From the NCBI GenBank assembly GCA_011009095.1, contig VTPC01008022.1, positions 187,106-251,105 of the forward strand: 64,000 bases of DNA. The letters are read 5' to 3'. The notes under the pieces were generated by a model. The model was not told the origin of the DNA. It saw only the letters and a list, made by a program, of their open reading frames with translations, and did not search any database. Positions within the stretch are counted from its first letter, which is position 1. Each line of letters opens with the position of its first letter. Shown here piece by piece: positions 1 to 11,319 of the stretch. The translations under genes were made by a program, and so were the position numbers. This DNA comes from Ignelater luminosus (taxonomy: Eukaryota > Arthropoda > Insecta > Coleoptera > Elateridae).

Positions 1-3000
1 TTCGGACTCGGACTTTCTGAGGTACTTTTTCTTTTCGAGTTTTACTTTCATCAAAAATTATGTTCCTTTCATGTACAATTTTTCTTTCACTTGGCTTCCA
101 TAGTCTATAGGCATTTTTCGTGTACCAGATCAAAACTACTTTCTCACTTGGGGTGGCAAGTTTTGAGCTTCGTACTTCTTCCTGTATGAAATTATGAGCT
201 GCGCATTCAAATAGTTTAATTTTTGATATGTTAGGTGTTCGACCATTCTACATTTCAGCAGGTGTGATTTTATTTGGTAAAACGCTGGTTTCTGTTCTAT
301 TTTTTAAATATTCAGATGTTGGGGTCGTTTCCTAAAATGAATTTATTAAAATCTAAACGCATATTATCATTCTAGACAGGATATATAGTTAATATCCATT
401 AACAGTTTTTACCGTAATATGATAACTAAAGAGTTATGAGAAAATAAAATAATTTTTCTTTACTAGTGACGTCACAGTTAGTCGGTAGACGGTCTGTACA
501 AATAGTAGAGCTGACAACGTCTCAATCACGTTGTTGTGTCTTTGCTGGCATTCGTTAGTTGTCGAGTTTATCCGTTTTGTCAATTTCAACCAACAATATT
601 ATTAAATATCTGTATTTTTTATGTCTGTTATTGACTATTGTTTTGTGGTTTAGTGGTTAGCTTATTTGTATAAAATATTTCGTGCTGTTTCGTTTTACAA
701 GCAACCGACATAATACCGCATAACCTCAACAATTCGAAAATTCAAACTTCTAAGCGCCTTCTATATACTAAGCTTCTAATTCTAACCATCAAACCGACAG
801 CATTCGCATCCGGCTCTCCACACGCAAACGTTCCCGTTTTCAGCGTTGTCGTATCGTCAAAGACTTGTGACATCACAGGAGTGGCGGAATAATATATTAA
901 AATACAAGTTGCAGAAGGCATCTATTCAAGCACGATTTTGAAATTCCGAAACGAGCCGCATAGCGGCGAGTTGAGGAACAAATGAGTGCTTGAAGGACCT
1001 GCTGCAACGAGTGTTTTATACTATTTTTTCTATTTTGCCGCTTTATACCATTTTCTAAATTAAAAAATAAAAATTTTAAATCTAGTGAATTTTACGGTGG
1101 TTGGTGATATTTATGTGGCGTAATTTTGGGCGGCTGTAAAAAAAACTTCTTTTTCATTGTTATTTATTAATTTGCTTTGTTCTTTGACGTATGACAGTTC
1201 AACGCTACCAACATCAATACACTAAATTTTACTAGTCTATTCTATCACGCCAACGACTTATTCTAACATTCAAATGATGTCATTTGGGTGCTTGAACAGA
1301 CTTATTCTAAACGCAAAATAGAAAAAAATTTTTTTTGAACTTTACATTGAAAAAATAGTCAAAATAGAAGCGAAAGCAACCAGAATCAGCAAAAATAATA
1401 TTTTAGGAAACGACCCCATTCCTAGCCTAAATTCTAATCTAAGATTAGGCACCGGTAGGCAGTTTTCATTAGAGTTATATTTAGCTTCTCGGATACGCCG
1501 TTCTGTTCAGGGTTTCTGGGAACTGCGTATTCAATTTGTATACCTTTCTTTCGACAAATTTCTCTCAAGGCTTTAGAACTATACTTTCCTCCATGTCACA
1601 CCTTCACCTCTCAATTTTTGTATCAAATTTAATATCGATTGCGTTTCAGTAATCCTTCAATTTTTCAGTAACCTTGCACTTCCTTTTGAGCAATTAGGCC
1701 ACGCAAAAATGGGAGTAATGATCTACAAAAGTGGTTTATCGGGTCACAAATATCTGTCGAAACCAATTCCAATAATCTCCTTGGTTTTACTTCCTCAGGG
1801 ATTTTATGTAACCGTAGTCGTGTCTCTTCTTCGCAAATTTCAGATATGGGATATTTAGATGAATGTCCCGTTTTGTGATGCATCATCATGGCCTTCGCAG
1901 GTGCAATATAAGCTGTCATTTTTTTAGAAATTAGTACTTCTTTATCAGTGCTTGATCCTTTCTAAAAATAACTTGGAGCCTAGCCTGCTGAAGCTTTCTC
2001 ACAGATAGAAGGGTACATGATAAATCATTGCATACCCATGCGTCTTTCATCTTGATGGAGTTTCCAGTTTGAGTGAGCCATTGGAGATCTTTTTGCTTCA
2101 GGGCCTTGATACAGTGCCCTGACTTTGCCACGCCTATATCACATTTCACTGGGTTTCATTGATGATAAAATTTCCGACTTCTTTCGTTACTAAATGGTTT
2201 GTGGCTCCACTGTCGATGACAAAACCTTATTTCATCTTCCGCAGTGAAATTTGCATGCTCGTTTTCGTTCTTATTTGTCATAAATGCGATTTCGTGATTT
2301 TGATCGAGCGAGATTACTAGAGCCTTCATTATTAGATCTACCATTTTTTTCTGTACGAACTTTACGGAGGTTTTCTGCAGTTTGCCCTTTTATGACCTAT
2401 TTCTTTACAGTTGTGGCACCTAAAAAATTTGTTCTCCATTCACGTTTTTGTTATTCAGATTCTTCTTCTCGTGACGTTTGTATCCTGCAAAGGCTGCTTC
2501 GTTAGTAACTTTCTGCTTTAACTGCTTTGATTCTTCCAGTAATAATTTGCCCTTTACAAAGTCTAACGTCACCTTCGTTTCGTCTGCGCTAAATATGACG
2601 CCAATGGCCATCGTGATATTCTGATACCTCTCAGGCATCGAGGTCAGATAACCTCATTGTTTTCAATCTTCCCACCTACAGTTTTTAACTCACCTGTTCA
2701 AAATTCGCTAAAGACACGTAGAGCGGCGCATCTTTCATATATTTCAAGCCCGTAGCCTTGTTTGCAATTGAACTTGCATTGCAATTCCCTTTTTGGTATA
2801 TCTATCCGAAAGCGTTCCGATCATTTCTTTCGCTGTTTTCTTTAATTTTACAACTTCCAGCATATTGTCGGTGAGACATTTCACAATGATGTTTTTTGCT
2901 TTAACATCATTTTGTTCAGATGTGACCTTCTGGGCTGCATCAGCCGGTGATTCTGTTTTTATTACTTCCAGCAGTAAATTAACTCTGAATTTTCAATTCG

Positions 3001-3260
3001 AGTAATTCGTTCCGTCGAACGGTCTCACATTGTTGCTAATTACTAACGCCATTTTCTTCCGCCACGTGCACGTGATTTTTTTTCTTGTTTTTTCCTTAAA
3101 TTTCAAAAAACAATTCTCCCCGTGTTTATTGATATCTGGGTCCATAATCTGTTATAATTCGTGTAATTTGCTTGCAATAAAACGCAGTTAAACGTGACAT
3201 TAAAGATATATTGATTCTTAGAGCGATGCTGTATTAACGATGGCTTTTTAAGTCTTAACT
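1..3260 (-). mobile_element. Broken copia-type (Ty1/copia) LTR retrotransposon fossil
   Basis: Fossil of a Ty1/copia-family element read on the minus strand. Recognisable parts from high to low coordinates are a gag start near 3050 (residues like MALVISNNVRPFDGTNY), gag and protease-side sequence around 1930-2640, a pre-integrase/integrase start at about 1440-1920 (HKTGHSSKYPISEIC, KIPEEVKPRRLLEL) and integrase C-terminal sequence at about 60-320. A sequence resembling an initiator-tRNA-Met priming site lies near 3140-3165, so an LTR remnant may lie just beyond it; I could not fix its edges. The element is clearly broken at several places, so it is old, and a separate inverted-repeat element sits inside it (321-1417). 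A related copy lies at 62454-64000. Confidence 0.8.
321..1417. mobile_element. Non-autonomous DNA element with 18-base terminal inverted repeats
   Basis: The 18 bases at 321-338 (GGGGTCGTTTCCTAAAAT) are repeated as an exact reverse complement at 1400-1417. The ~1.1-kb interior has no coding capacity that I recognise. The element splits the copia-type fossil, whose integrase sequence lies on both sides, so it inserted after that fossil. I see no clear target-site duplication: the 8 bases on each side do not match. The superfamily is therefore unassigned. Confidence 0.6.
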
Positions 3261-3600
3261 AACGTCAACTACGCATGAGTCGTCTAAACTTATGCAACCA
3301 ATATTGCAGACTTGTAAATGTGAATTGCTGCATTTATTCCAGTCACACTATGAACTTCCAAATCCATAAGGTCTGTTAAATAAATCTTTAAAAAGACAAA
3401 CCACTCAAAATTTCCTGCTCCAAACTGATGCTCATATCCCAAAATCAGTTTTCAAACATTTTAAAATCGCAAATGTCAACAAGTCCCCACACCATTTTTA
3501 AATTCTCAACCCGTAGGCAACACTACTTCAATAATCGAATCTTCCAAAAATTATATTTTGAATCAACCAGCATTATACGAAATTTGTGAGCCTATAAAAC
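3261..3600. other. Spacer with no recognised feature
   Basis: AT-rich sequence between the copia-type fossil and the ~47-base array. I see no ORF, RNA or repeat structure in it. Confidence 0.4.
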
Positions 3601-3602
3601 AA

Positions 3603-4165
3603 ATTCCACCGCCAGATGGCTAGATTTGGAAGGGTCCAAATGGCCACATTCCTAATCCCCCAGATGGCCAGATTAGGAGAGGCCCAGAAGGCCACATTTC
3701 TAATCCTGCAAAAGGCCAGATTTTGGGGGTTCAAATGGCCAAATGCCTAATCCTCTAGATGTCCAGAATTCAAGCATACAAATGGTCACATTTCTAATGC
3801 TCCACATGGCCAGATTTAGAAGGGTCTACACATTCCTAATCCCACAGATTTCGAGATTTTGAATGATCGAGATGGCTAAACCTCTGGGTAACTAGAGTCT
3901 GGATGGTCTAGATGGCCACGTTCCTATCATCCAGTCTTGAGGTTTCATGATCTCCAGATGGTCCAATTCTAGCTCCTGCAAGTGGCCAGATTCTTGTATG
4001 TGCAGTTAGTTACATTGAAATCTCTTCTGATTTGAAGGGCTCTAGATCGTTTCATTATTAGTCTTCCAGATGGGCAGGTTTGAGGCGTGCTGATGACTAC
4101 ATTTTTAGTCTTTCGTATTGCCAAATTCAATACCTCGAGGTGGCCAGATTTGGAGTCTTTCATAA
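3603..4165. repeat. Degenerate tandem array, ~47-48-base unit
   Basis: About a dozen diverged copies of a unit built from CCAGATGGCCAGATT, then GGGTCCAAATGGCC, then ACATTCCTAATCC. Neighbouring units at about 3655-3750 are 47 and 48 bases long by hand count. The array decays towards its right end. It has no coding significance; the short ORF on the minus strand across it is a product of the repeat. Confidence 0.75.
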
Positions 4166-4902
4166 CCGCCTTAAGTTTAGTTAATTTACTACCAACTTAA
4201 AAGGAATAGTCAGACTAGTTAATTAACTCGTATTACAGACACTACATAAAACATCGCGTGAAGTTTCTAACTTCATAGGTTGCGCAAATGATGTTTCTTT
4301 TTGATGGCACGTTAGTGATTCCTATTTGAGTTCATGAAGCTCTTAATAGCTAATTGTTTAATAGTTAATTTTCCGCATAATAAAGTGCTGATTGAATGAT
4401 TAATTGATTATTCGAATTTTTAATTGTTCCTGTTATTCGATATGTCGAAGAAATTTGTCTATTTTAGTTTTTTTAATCAGAAAATAGTGCAACTCACCAG
4501 TGTAAATGAAAAGCAGATAAACGATGTACTATTAGTATTATTTTATTTTTATGATTATTTGTGTTGGCAATTAACATAGGTTGGTAGTACTAAATAGTTG
4601 TCAAAATGTTTTAAATAATATCTGTCAATTAGATCCTAGAGGGTTTAAGAAGTTGTATGAACTGATTAACTAATGTCATTTTATTTTGTGTTTTTGAGTC
4701 AACAAAAGCTTAAATAGCTAATAAGAGCCACAGGCCTTTAGGCTCAATTAATGACGTCATCAAAAAAGGGTTGCTTATGAATTTATGATGATTTACGTTG
4801 TAATATTCTAATAATTTTGTGCTGTAACAATGTATTGTGCGACCAGCCGTCACCATGGTTACAAATAGACCATAGCAACCCCGTCTTTATGGTTACAGAT
4901 AG
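4166..4902. other. AT-rich spacer, no gene seen
   Basis: AT-rich sequence, with a small GC-richer patch near 4840-4890 containing two related phrases (CACCATGGTTACAAATAG and TCTTTATGGTTACAGATAG). No coding or RNA feature is supported. Confidence 0.4.
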
Positions 4903-4904
4903 TA

Positions 4905-6209
4905 AAGGGTTTTCCAATAAGAGGTGTTATTTTGATATTCAAAGAAAAGTGCCATTTTTTAATATAAATGATCGGATGTTTATTTCATTATAAAGAGGAA
5001 GGTATGCCGTTAATAGTGGAAAATAACATCAGGCAAATGACCACCACGACCACGCTTACAGGACAATATCCTTTTCATGAAATTTTCCATAACCAAATCG
5101 CAAAGTGGCTGCCCTATGTCCTCGATAGCCTCACGAATTCCATCTTTGAGGTCTTGAATCGACGCTGGGCTGTTGGCGTAGACCTTCTCTTTCACGTGGC
5201 CCCAAAGAAAGAAGTCGCAAGGTGTTAAATCACAAGATCTCGGTGGCCAATTGTGATCACCTCTTCGAGAGATAACACGGTCCGGAAACTTTTTCCGTAA
5301 AAGATCAATGGTTTCGTTGCTTGTGTGGCACGTAGCGCCGTCTTGTTGAAAGTAAACGTTGTCCAGATCAATACCATCCAATTCCGGCCATAAAAAATCG
5401 TTAATCATCTCTCGATAGCGCAATCCAGTCACCGTAACTGTTGCTCCAGCCTCATTTTCGAAAAAGTAAGGTCCAATGACTCCGTCGGACCATAAACCGC
5501 ACCAAACAGTCACACGTTGAGGATAGAGAGACTTTTCAACAATAACTCTTGGATTTTCCGAGCCCCAGATCCGACAATTTTGCTTGTTGACGAAGCCACC
5601 GAGGTGGAAATGGGCCTCATCACTCAAGATGATTTTTCGATGGAATTCTGGATCATTTTCATGCATTTCAACGACCCCATCAGCAAAGACACGACGTTGT
5701 TGATGATCGGCCGGCTTGAGTTCTTGTGTTAACTGGACTTTATAAGCCTTAAGACCCAAATCTTTATGCAAAATACGGTGTAATGACGTTTGTGGAATGG
5801 CTAATTCCAAAGAACGACGAGGAATGGACAAACCTGGGTTTTCTTTAACACTTTCGGCTACAACAGCAATATTCTCGGCTGTTCTTGAGCGACGTGCACG
5901 GGTTTTATTCTTCACATCACTAACTTGTCCCAAGAGCTCGAATTTTTTCACCAATTTCTGTATTGCGGTCCGACAAGGTGCTTCACGGTGACCCAAAAAT
6001 GTTCGAGTTTTACGAACCGTCTCTGCCAAATTTTCACCATTTTTATAGTGAATTTTAATAATTTCAATGCGTTGTTGAAGCGTGTATCGTTCCATATTTA
6101 TTAATGGCGTAGTTTCTACTTGTCAAATGTCAAAAAATGATAGCTTCAAAAGTGACATCTACCGAAATAGCGGGCTATTCAAAATAACACCTCTTATTGG
6201 AAAACCCTT
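4905..6209 (-). mobile_element. Intact-looking DD41D (rosa-type) mariner transposon
   Basis: A complete Tc1/mariner superfamily element of 1305 bases. The 31-base ends (4905-4935, beginning AAGGGTTTTCCAATAAGAGG, and its exact reverse complement at 6179-6209) are identical, and TA dinucleotides flank both sides (4903-4904 and 6210-6211) as expected for the TA target duplication. The single long minus-strand ORF inside is uninterrupted. Identical ends and an open reading frame imply recent movement. The spacing of the last two catalytic aspartates (41 residues between) places it in the DD41D rosa group. Confidence 0.93.
5010..6095 (-). CDS. Mariner transposase, DD41D (rosa group), 361 aa
   Basis: This transposase would excise and reinsert the element by binding its inverted ends and cutting with a DDD-triad nuclease domain. 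Roughly residues 1-130 form a paired-type DNA-binding region (start MERYTLQQRIEIIKIHYKNG, second helix-turn-helix around IPQTSLHRIL). The catalytic domain shows LSDEAHF (first Asp), YFQQDGATCH (second Asp) and WPPRSCDLTPCDFFLWG (third Asp, in CDFF). There are 41 residues between the second and third Asp, which defines the DD41D group. At 361 codons the length is normal to slightly long for mariner, with no internal stops, so it may be functional. Start chosen: the first ATG of the open frame, 84 bases inside the right inverted repeat. It is the only gene of the element. Confidence 0.93.
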   Translation of the reverse strand: MERYTLQQRIEIIKIHYKNGENLAETVRKTRTFLGHREAPCRTAIQKLVKKFELLGQVSDVKNKTRARRSRTAENIAVVAESVKENPGLSIPRRSLELAIPQTSLHRILHKDLGLKAYKVQLTQELKPADHQQRRVFADGVVEMHENDPEFHRKIILSDEAHFHLGGFVNKQNCRIWGSENPRVIVEKSLYPQRVTVWCGLWSDGVIGPYFFENEAGATVTVTGLRYREMINDFLWPELDGIDLDNVYFQQDGATCHTSNETIDLLRKKFPDRVISRRGDHNWPPRSCDLTPCDFFLWGHVKEKVYANSPASIQDLKDGIREAIEDIGQPLCDLVMENFMKRILSCKRGRGGHLPDVIFHY

Positions 6210-6211
6210 TA

Positions 6212-6625
6212 TTTCAATTTAAATAAATGAGGTTAGAATAAATGAAAATGAAAATAAACTAAAATACACCGTGATTCATCACGGATGGGACTCCTAGTTT
6301 ATAACAATTTTTACTAAAAAGCTGTGCCTTTTACATTAATAATGTTTGAATTATTTTGTTTAATAATTATGAAGTGTCTAACTTTTATATTTTTCTAGCA
6401 GAAAGAGCCTTTAATCGTGCTGTGTTATAATTTTCATTTTTGAGGAATTATTCTTTAAAATGAACTGATACAGCAGCTGGAAGCACTTGTGTTAGTTGTG
6501 TTTTATCTAATTTAAGATTCTGAAAAGCATCATGCGGAATCTATTTCAAAGTTTAATCAGAAATAAAGAATAAATAAAGAGAGATTAGGTGTTTTCTTTC
6601 AAGATAATTTTCGCTCTTGTCACCA
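6212..6625. other. Spacer, no gene seen
   Basis: AT-rich sequence directly outside the mariner. No supported feature. Confidence 0.35.
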
Positions 6626-6901
6626 TTAACTTACTGCCTGTGCGATGATTATCTTAATAACAAAGAAAGATATAAGACAGATAGTAAATAGAATACTATT
6701 CAGACTTGTAAGCTGATGATCTCTAATTGCAAGCTTTCCTTCTTCAACCCAATTAATGCAGATTTCAGTTAATATTATGATCTTTTCAAAGAATTTTTTT
6801 AAAGCATCTTCCATAAGTGTTATTGAACGAATGAAAAAACGCAAGCATTGTAACTCTATTGGGTTTAAGGAGCAGCAAGGTATGCAACAACTTTTGGGCA
6901 T
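6626..6901 (-). CDS. Possible small membrane-anchored protein (91-aa ORF), doubtful
   Basis: A minus-strand ORF with no family I recognise. It begins MPKSCCIPCCSLNPIELQ; an internal Met (MEDALKKFFEKI, about residue 31) is another possible start. The last ~30 residues (LNSILFTICLISFFVIKIII) form one strongly hydrophobic stretch near the C-terminus, so the product would look tail-anchored. A GTAAGT-like donor lies just upstream of the ORF on the same strand (about 6940), so it could be the last exon of a spliced gene. The base composition is AT-rich like the spacer around it, and no poly(A) signal is evident downstream. It could well be a chance ORF. Confidence 0.2.
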   Translation of the reverse strand: MPKSCCIPCCSLNPIELQCLRFFIRSITLMEDALKKFFEKIIILTEICINWVEEGKLAIRDHQLTSLNSILFTICLISFFVIKIIIAQAVS

Positions 6902-6904
6902 CGT

Positions 6905-8170
6905 TTAATAGTAAATAAGAAAAAAATAAGAATTTTTAACTTACAAAAGTTCTTTTCGCTATTCTACATATTATTTTAATAGACTTATCAGATTAACAAG
7001 CTAATTACTATAAAAAGCTAAAAGAAAACTGGTAGAGTAACATAACCTCAATTTATAAAAAATAGCTTTAACACTGATCACAATGGAAAAAACACTTAAC
7101 TAATTATACTAGTAAATGCACTAAGACGTTCTTAAACAAATTTCGAGCACAATAAGAAATCTAACTACCAGAATTACTTTACAAAAATGAAAAAAATTAT
7201 GCTTATAACCTAAAACTGTTACACTCTTTTGCTGACGTCAGGGCCAGAACAGTATCAACAGACGCTTGTTTTTCCTGGTCTCTTCGATTATGAGTGAAAG
7301 TCGTTTGCAACTTTGCCGCGTTAGATTTCAAGTTACAAACTTCTTAGGATGCTGCTTAATAAAATGCGCAAGAAAGAAGGTAGAAATTACAAATTCTTTT
7401 ACAAGATTTATTGAATCAAACTACTAAAAGAAGTTTTAAAAGTCTTCCTGAAAAGATGATGATTGATTCTTATTTGAAATTGCAATCATTTTACATAACT
7501 TTGATGTATTAACAGATTTATGTGTTTCCTGTTTATCATATAAACTGCAGCTGACTTGATTTGCTATATTTCTCTGATATTAATCTTTTTGTTTATTAAC
7601 AGACCAACAAGAATTTTTTATTAATCTTATTCATTTTGTAAACAAGATCTTATATTACTCATTTTTACAAGGAAATATTAATTTTTAGAAATTCATAAAT
7701 TATGAAAATTACCTCACAAGAAATCTAGAATGACGTAAATGATCACTCTTTGTTCACAGACAGACAGATGTATGTATATACACAAAACAAAACATTAAAC
7801 AAGGTGTTAGTTGTTATAAATAATTAAAACATATTAGCAGAGCAACATGTACGTAGGTACTATTTGCGTATGTAAAATCTACTAGAAAATAGAGGAAGGT
7901 TTTATACCTAACACAGTAAAATATACGCTACCTCTTTCAATTGATTGCTAGTTTTAATGGATCCTCAAGAGATTTTTGTGCATGTTTTATTAGACTTCTA
8001 CGTAGTAAATTGGCATGGTGTGTAATTACAATATTTAATCATCTACAGTGTCATAATAAACAATAAATGAACACCTTATAAAAGGAAAGTGGTGCTAATT
8101 TATAAATCACACACACTTCGAAGAAACCTTGCTACGTAATGCGAAAAAATTAAATTAGCAAAATTTTTTC
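6905..8170. other. AT-rich upstream region
   Basis: No coding or RNA feature seen. This is the probable upstream regulatory region of the secreted-protein gene starting at 8272, but I recognise no specific binding sites beyond the core promoter listed separately. Confidence 0.35.
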
Positions 8171-8174
8171 TTCA

Positions 8175-8209
8175 TATAAAAAGGTTTTCAAAACGTTTCA
8201 CGGTCACTT
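8175..8209 (+). promoter_or_regulatory. Core promoter: TATA box and arthropod initiator
   Basis: TATAAAAAGG starts at 8175, and an initiator-like TCACTT has its A at 8206, 31 bases downstream. That is the spacing expected for a TATA/Inr pair in insects. Transcription from about 8206 would give a short 5' UTR of ~65 bases before the ATG at 8272. Confidence 0.6.
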
Positions 8210-8271
8210 TGTGTGCAGTGGTACAGAGGAGATAAGAATCTTCTGTGCTAAAATAATATTAAGTAACAAAC

Positions 8272-9853
8272 ATGGAAAGTGTAAGTGATTTCCTTTATTT
8301 TAATTTCTAATTAAATTTGTATGTTAAGGGAAAGTACATAAATAGTTTTTTTACATGCAGGTATTCTTTCGTGTATCGTTATCCACTTTATTAGTGGTTC
8401 ACTGTTTATGGGCCTTGCCTATCGAGCAACTACCTGAAAATATAACCGAAAGCTTAAACAACGCTAATGGGACACCACATGATTTGTAAGTGACGAGATT
8501 TTCGATTTTTAAAATTTTATTTTTAAAAATTTGAATTTTAATTGTTTGTAGATACGTTATAAGGACTATTGTGTATGAAGTTGGAATTTTAACCGATGCA
8601 GGCAACGATACGGATTATTCTAACGAAACGTAAGTTTTCTCGTGTTTCTTTGTCTTTAATTTCAAAATTAATTAAGTTTATCGCGATTTCAAAGCTTGAA
8701 TATTATTAATAGTTTCCGCACAAACGCGTGCGGAGTTACTTTTTAAAAGTGTAAATGAGTTCCTATTTTTAAGACGTTCCGATTAATTAAACCATAAAAT
8801 GAGAATAGAAATAAAAGTGGCATCGTTTCAAACAAGTGACGGTGTTATGTAACGATAAAACAAAGAAATTCGACGTTTGTTATTACTTATTAATTTCGAC
8901 AGTTTTTGTGGAGAAACCGTTAAATTAATTATTTATAACGTCGGATGTAGAAAGAGCAACGTACTGTATAATTTACAATTCTTTAAGAGTTTTACATTAA
9001 TGTAAAGCTTAAAATTATTTATTCCATTTTGAAACGGTTACCATATCTTCCCGTTAAGACGTTTTCGATTTTCTGATGAATTAACACTATTTTTAGAGTA
9101 ATAATTCATTCAGTTGCAGAAAGCTCTTTCTTAAACACCGGTCAGATTTGTGCAAGACAAATTATTAAACATTTAAATTCAGCACGTGACTTGTGCAATT
9201 GTATACAATTGAATACTAAATTATTACTTTCAACTTCATACAAAATGCATGATATTAAGGTCTATTGTCTGGTGTGTTCTTAAAAACAGAATCAACCCTA
9301 AACGAGAAATCTTAAATTTAGACATTTGATACACTGAATTTCTAAAACAACAAACAATATTTTTAAAGATTTTACGCACCGTTCGAAAACCCATCTCTAT
9401 GAGGAGTTTAGATGAGATGAAATAAGTTTTCAAGATTTCATTAATATTCTTCCTGTTTATCTTCATTGTTCTTTTTGTCAGTTGATGTACTAAAAATAAA
9501 AACGATAATTAACAGTTTTGTTTTATTTTTGTTTCAGACATGAGCAAGTCGATTTAACTTTCTACAATCCCGATTACAACACCAGTGCGTTAGATCTTTC
9601 AAACATACCAATACCAATACAAACCAATATAAGTGGACAGATAATCACAGGAATAGCGCCAGCAAGTTTTGGGGTTATTCCACTTCCGCCTGGTGCAGTA
9701 CAAGAAAACCGCACTAATAATAAATTTACCTTACCACTTAACGGACCACTTTTCCCTAGTCTCGTCGTATCTCATGTCAGTAATGTTAGCACTAGCGATC
9801 CGGAAGATGAAAAGAAGATTATAGAAGGCTTACCTGAAGAACTGGGTATATGA
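8272..9853 (+). CDS. Secreted orphan protein, 4 exons, 175 aa
   Basis: Predicted exons are 8272-8280, 8361-8485, 8552-8629 and 9538-9853. All introns are GT-AG, the frame is continuous and the total is 528 bases including TGA. The protein starts MESVFFRVSLSTLLVVHCLWA, a clear signal peptide probably cut before LPIEQLPEN, and has no membrane segment after that, so it is probably secreted. The mature part has several N-glycosylation sequons (NIT, NGT, NDT, NET, NTS, NIS, NRT, NVS), a Pro/Ile-rich middle (LSNIPIPIQTN, GVIPLPPGAV) and an acidic tail (DPEDEKKIIEGLPEELGI). I do not recognise the family; a lineage-specific secreted protein is the cautious reading. The very short first coding exon (three codons) is fixed by the GTAAGT donor and the in-frame signal peptide in exon 2. 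A TATA/Inr pair upstream and AATAAA at 9981 frame the gene. Confidence 0.8.
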
Positions 9854-9980
9854 AAACGTGAAACTTTATTTTATTAAATTAATTTTGTATATTTATAAAT
9901 GAAATGGAATGTAAAGAATGTTAACATTTTTTGTTTAAAAATATTTATTTGTAAACTGTTGTGGTATCGTATATAAAAAA

Positions 9981-9986
9981 AATAAA
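9981..9986 (+). terminator. Poly(A) signal of the 8272-9853 gene
   Basis: AATAAA about 130 bases after the stop codon, the first canonical hexamer downstream. Confidence 0.6.
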
Positions 9987-9989
9987 GTT

Positions 9990-11319
9990 TACAGAAAATA
10001 TTAACAGGTACTTATTATTACGTAATAGTTTCATAAAAAAATTGTAGAATAAAATTAGCTTCTCAAGTCTATATACTTGCAAATCTCAAGCTAAAATAAT
10101 TAATTAAAGGCAGTGCAGCAAATACAATTAGTCCTAGATTATTCTAAAAAAATGTCAAATTATATCCAGAGATAGACAAAAATAGTTTTAGTCAGCCTGT
10201 GAAAGGGGAACTGAGTAACTACAATTACAATTGTGCATAACCTATAAATTTACGAATTGGAGTTTCATTGAAATTGATACCATTAAATAATTTGTTGTTT
10301 TCACAGCCTGCCTAGCACTGAAATTTGGAGAAAATTACCGACCAACAGATGGCGCTCAATTTAGTAGCCAAAATGGCGGAAGGAAATGTGAACAGTGTTG
10401 CCAGAGCTGGTAATAAATCTTCAGATCTGGAGATTTTATAACATTTCTGACGATGTGCTTTACTGTTCTAGCAAGCGTGCCAATCTTCATATTAGTTTTT
10501 AAAAATTTCAATAAATAGTGTTTTATTTAATAATGAAAAATTGCACTATTTAACACTATTCAAGATAAAATATGAAAAACTTTACAATCGACTTATAATT
10601 AAGAAGAATGTGTAAAATTATTAAACAAATATATACTATATAAGTTAATTTTATGTGTATAGGTACTAGACACTATTACCACTATACAAGCATATTGTGG
10701 ATGACAATTGTGTTACCTAGGAATGTTTTTTCTATAAAACCGTATTTTTACAGACAGTAGGGATTTCGTAAACCGTAAAGAGATAGAAGACCAGTTAAAT
10801 TAGAAAAAAGTTTGTAGGTGTTTGTTTTTTTTAGAAAAATCCACGATTTACTAGATAGTATTTACTAAAACCCAAAACACCTGCATATCTCATTTAGCGC
10901 TCTTTTTTTTATTTCGTTGGTTACCAGAGCCACAAGCAAAATACCTTTTGGTACCCTCACAAAAAAACTTAGAAACATTTTGTGAAGTCTATTAGAAATT
11001 CGAGATCCTACCTAGCATCATGCCAGCTGTTACATGCTGTACGTACCTCATTGCCATGGTAATAAGCTTCCAAACAACTTTTATTTTACTTTCATATGTG
11101 CGCGTTTTTATACAAAACAAGCAAAACAGGCTTTGTTTGGAAACAAAAATCATGACAACAAGCCTAGCGATGACGTCATGCAAGCGGGGTCTATTCGTGA
11201 AAATCACGAACTCATAGACGGAGCTTTCTAATAAAAGCGGTAGGCACAATTAACGCAACAAAACGGTAAAATAAACCTAAATACATATATGCCACGAGCT
11301 GTAATCACGCTGGCACGCT
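9990..11319. other. Intergenic spacer
   Basis: No gene supported. Overlapping short ORFs around 10992-11249 on both strands lie in GC-richer sequence (CCATGGTAATAAGCTTCCAA, GACGTCATGCAAGCGGGG) and show no family similarity. Confidence 0.35.
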
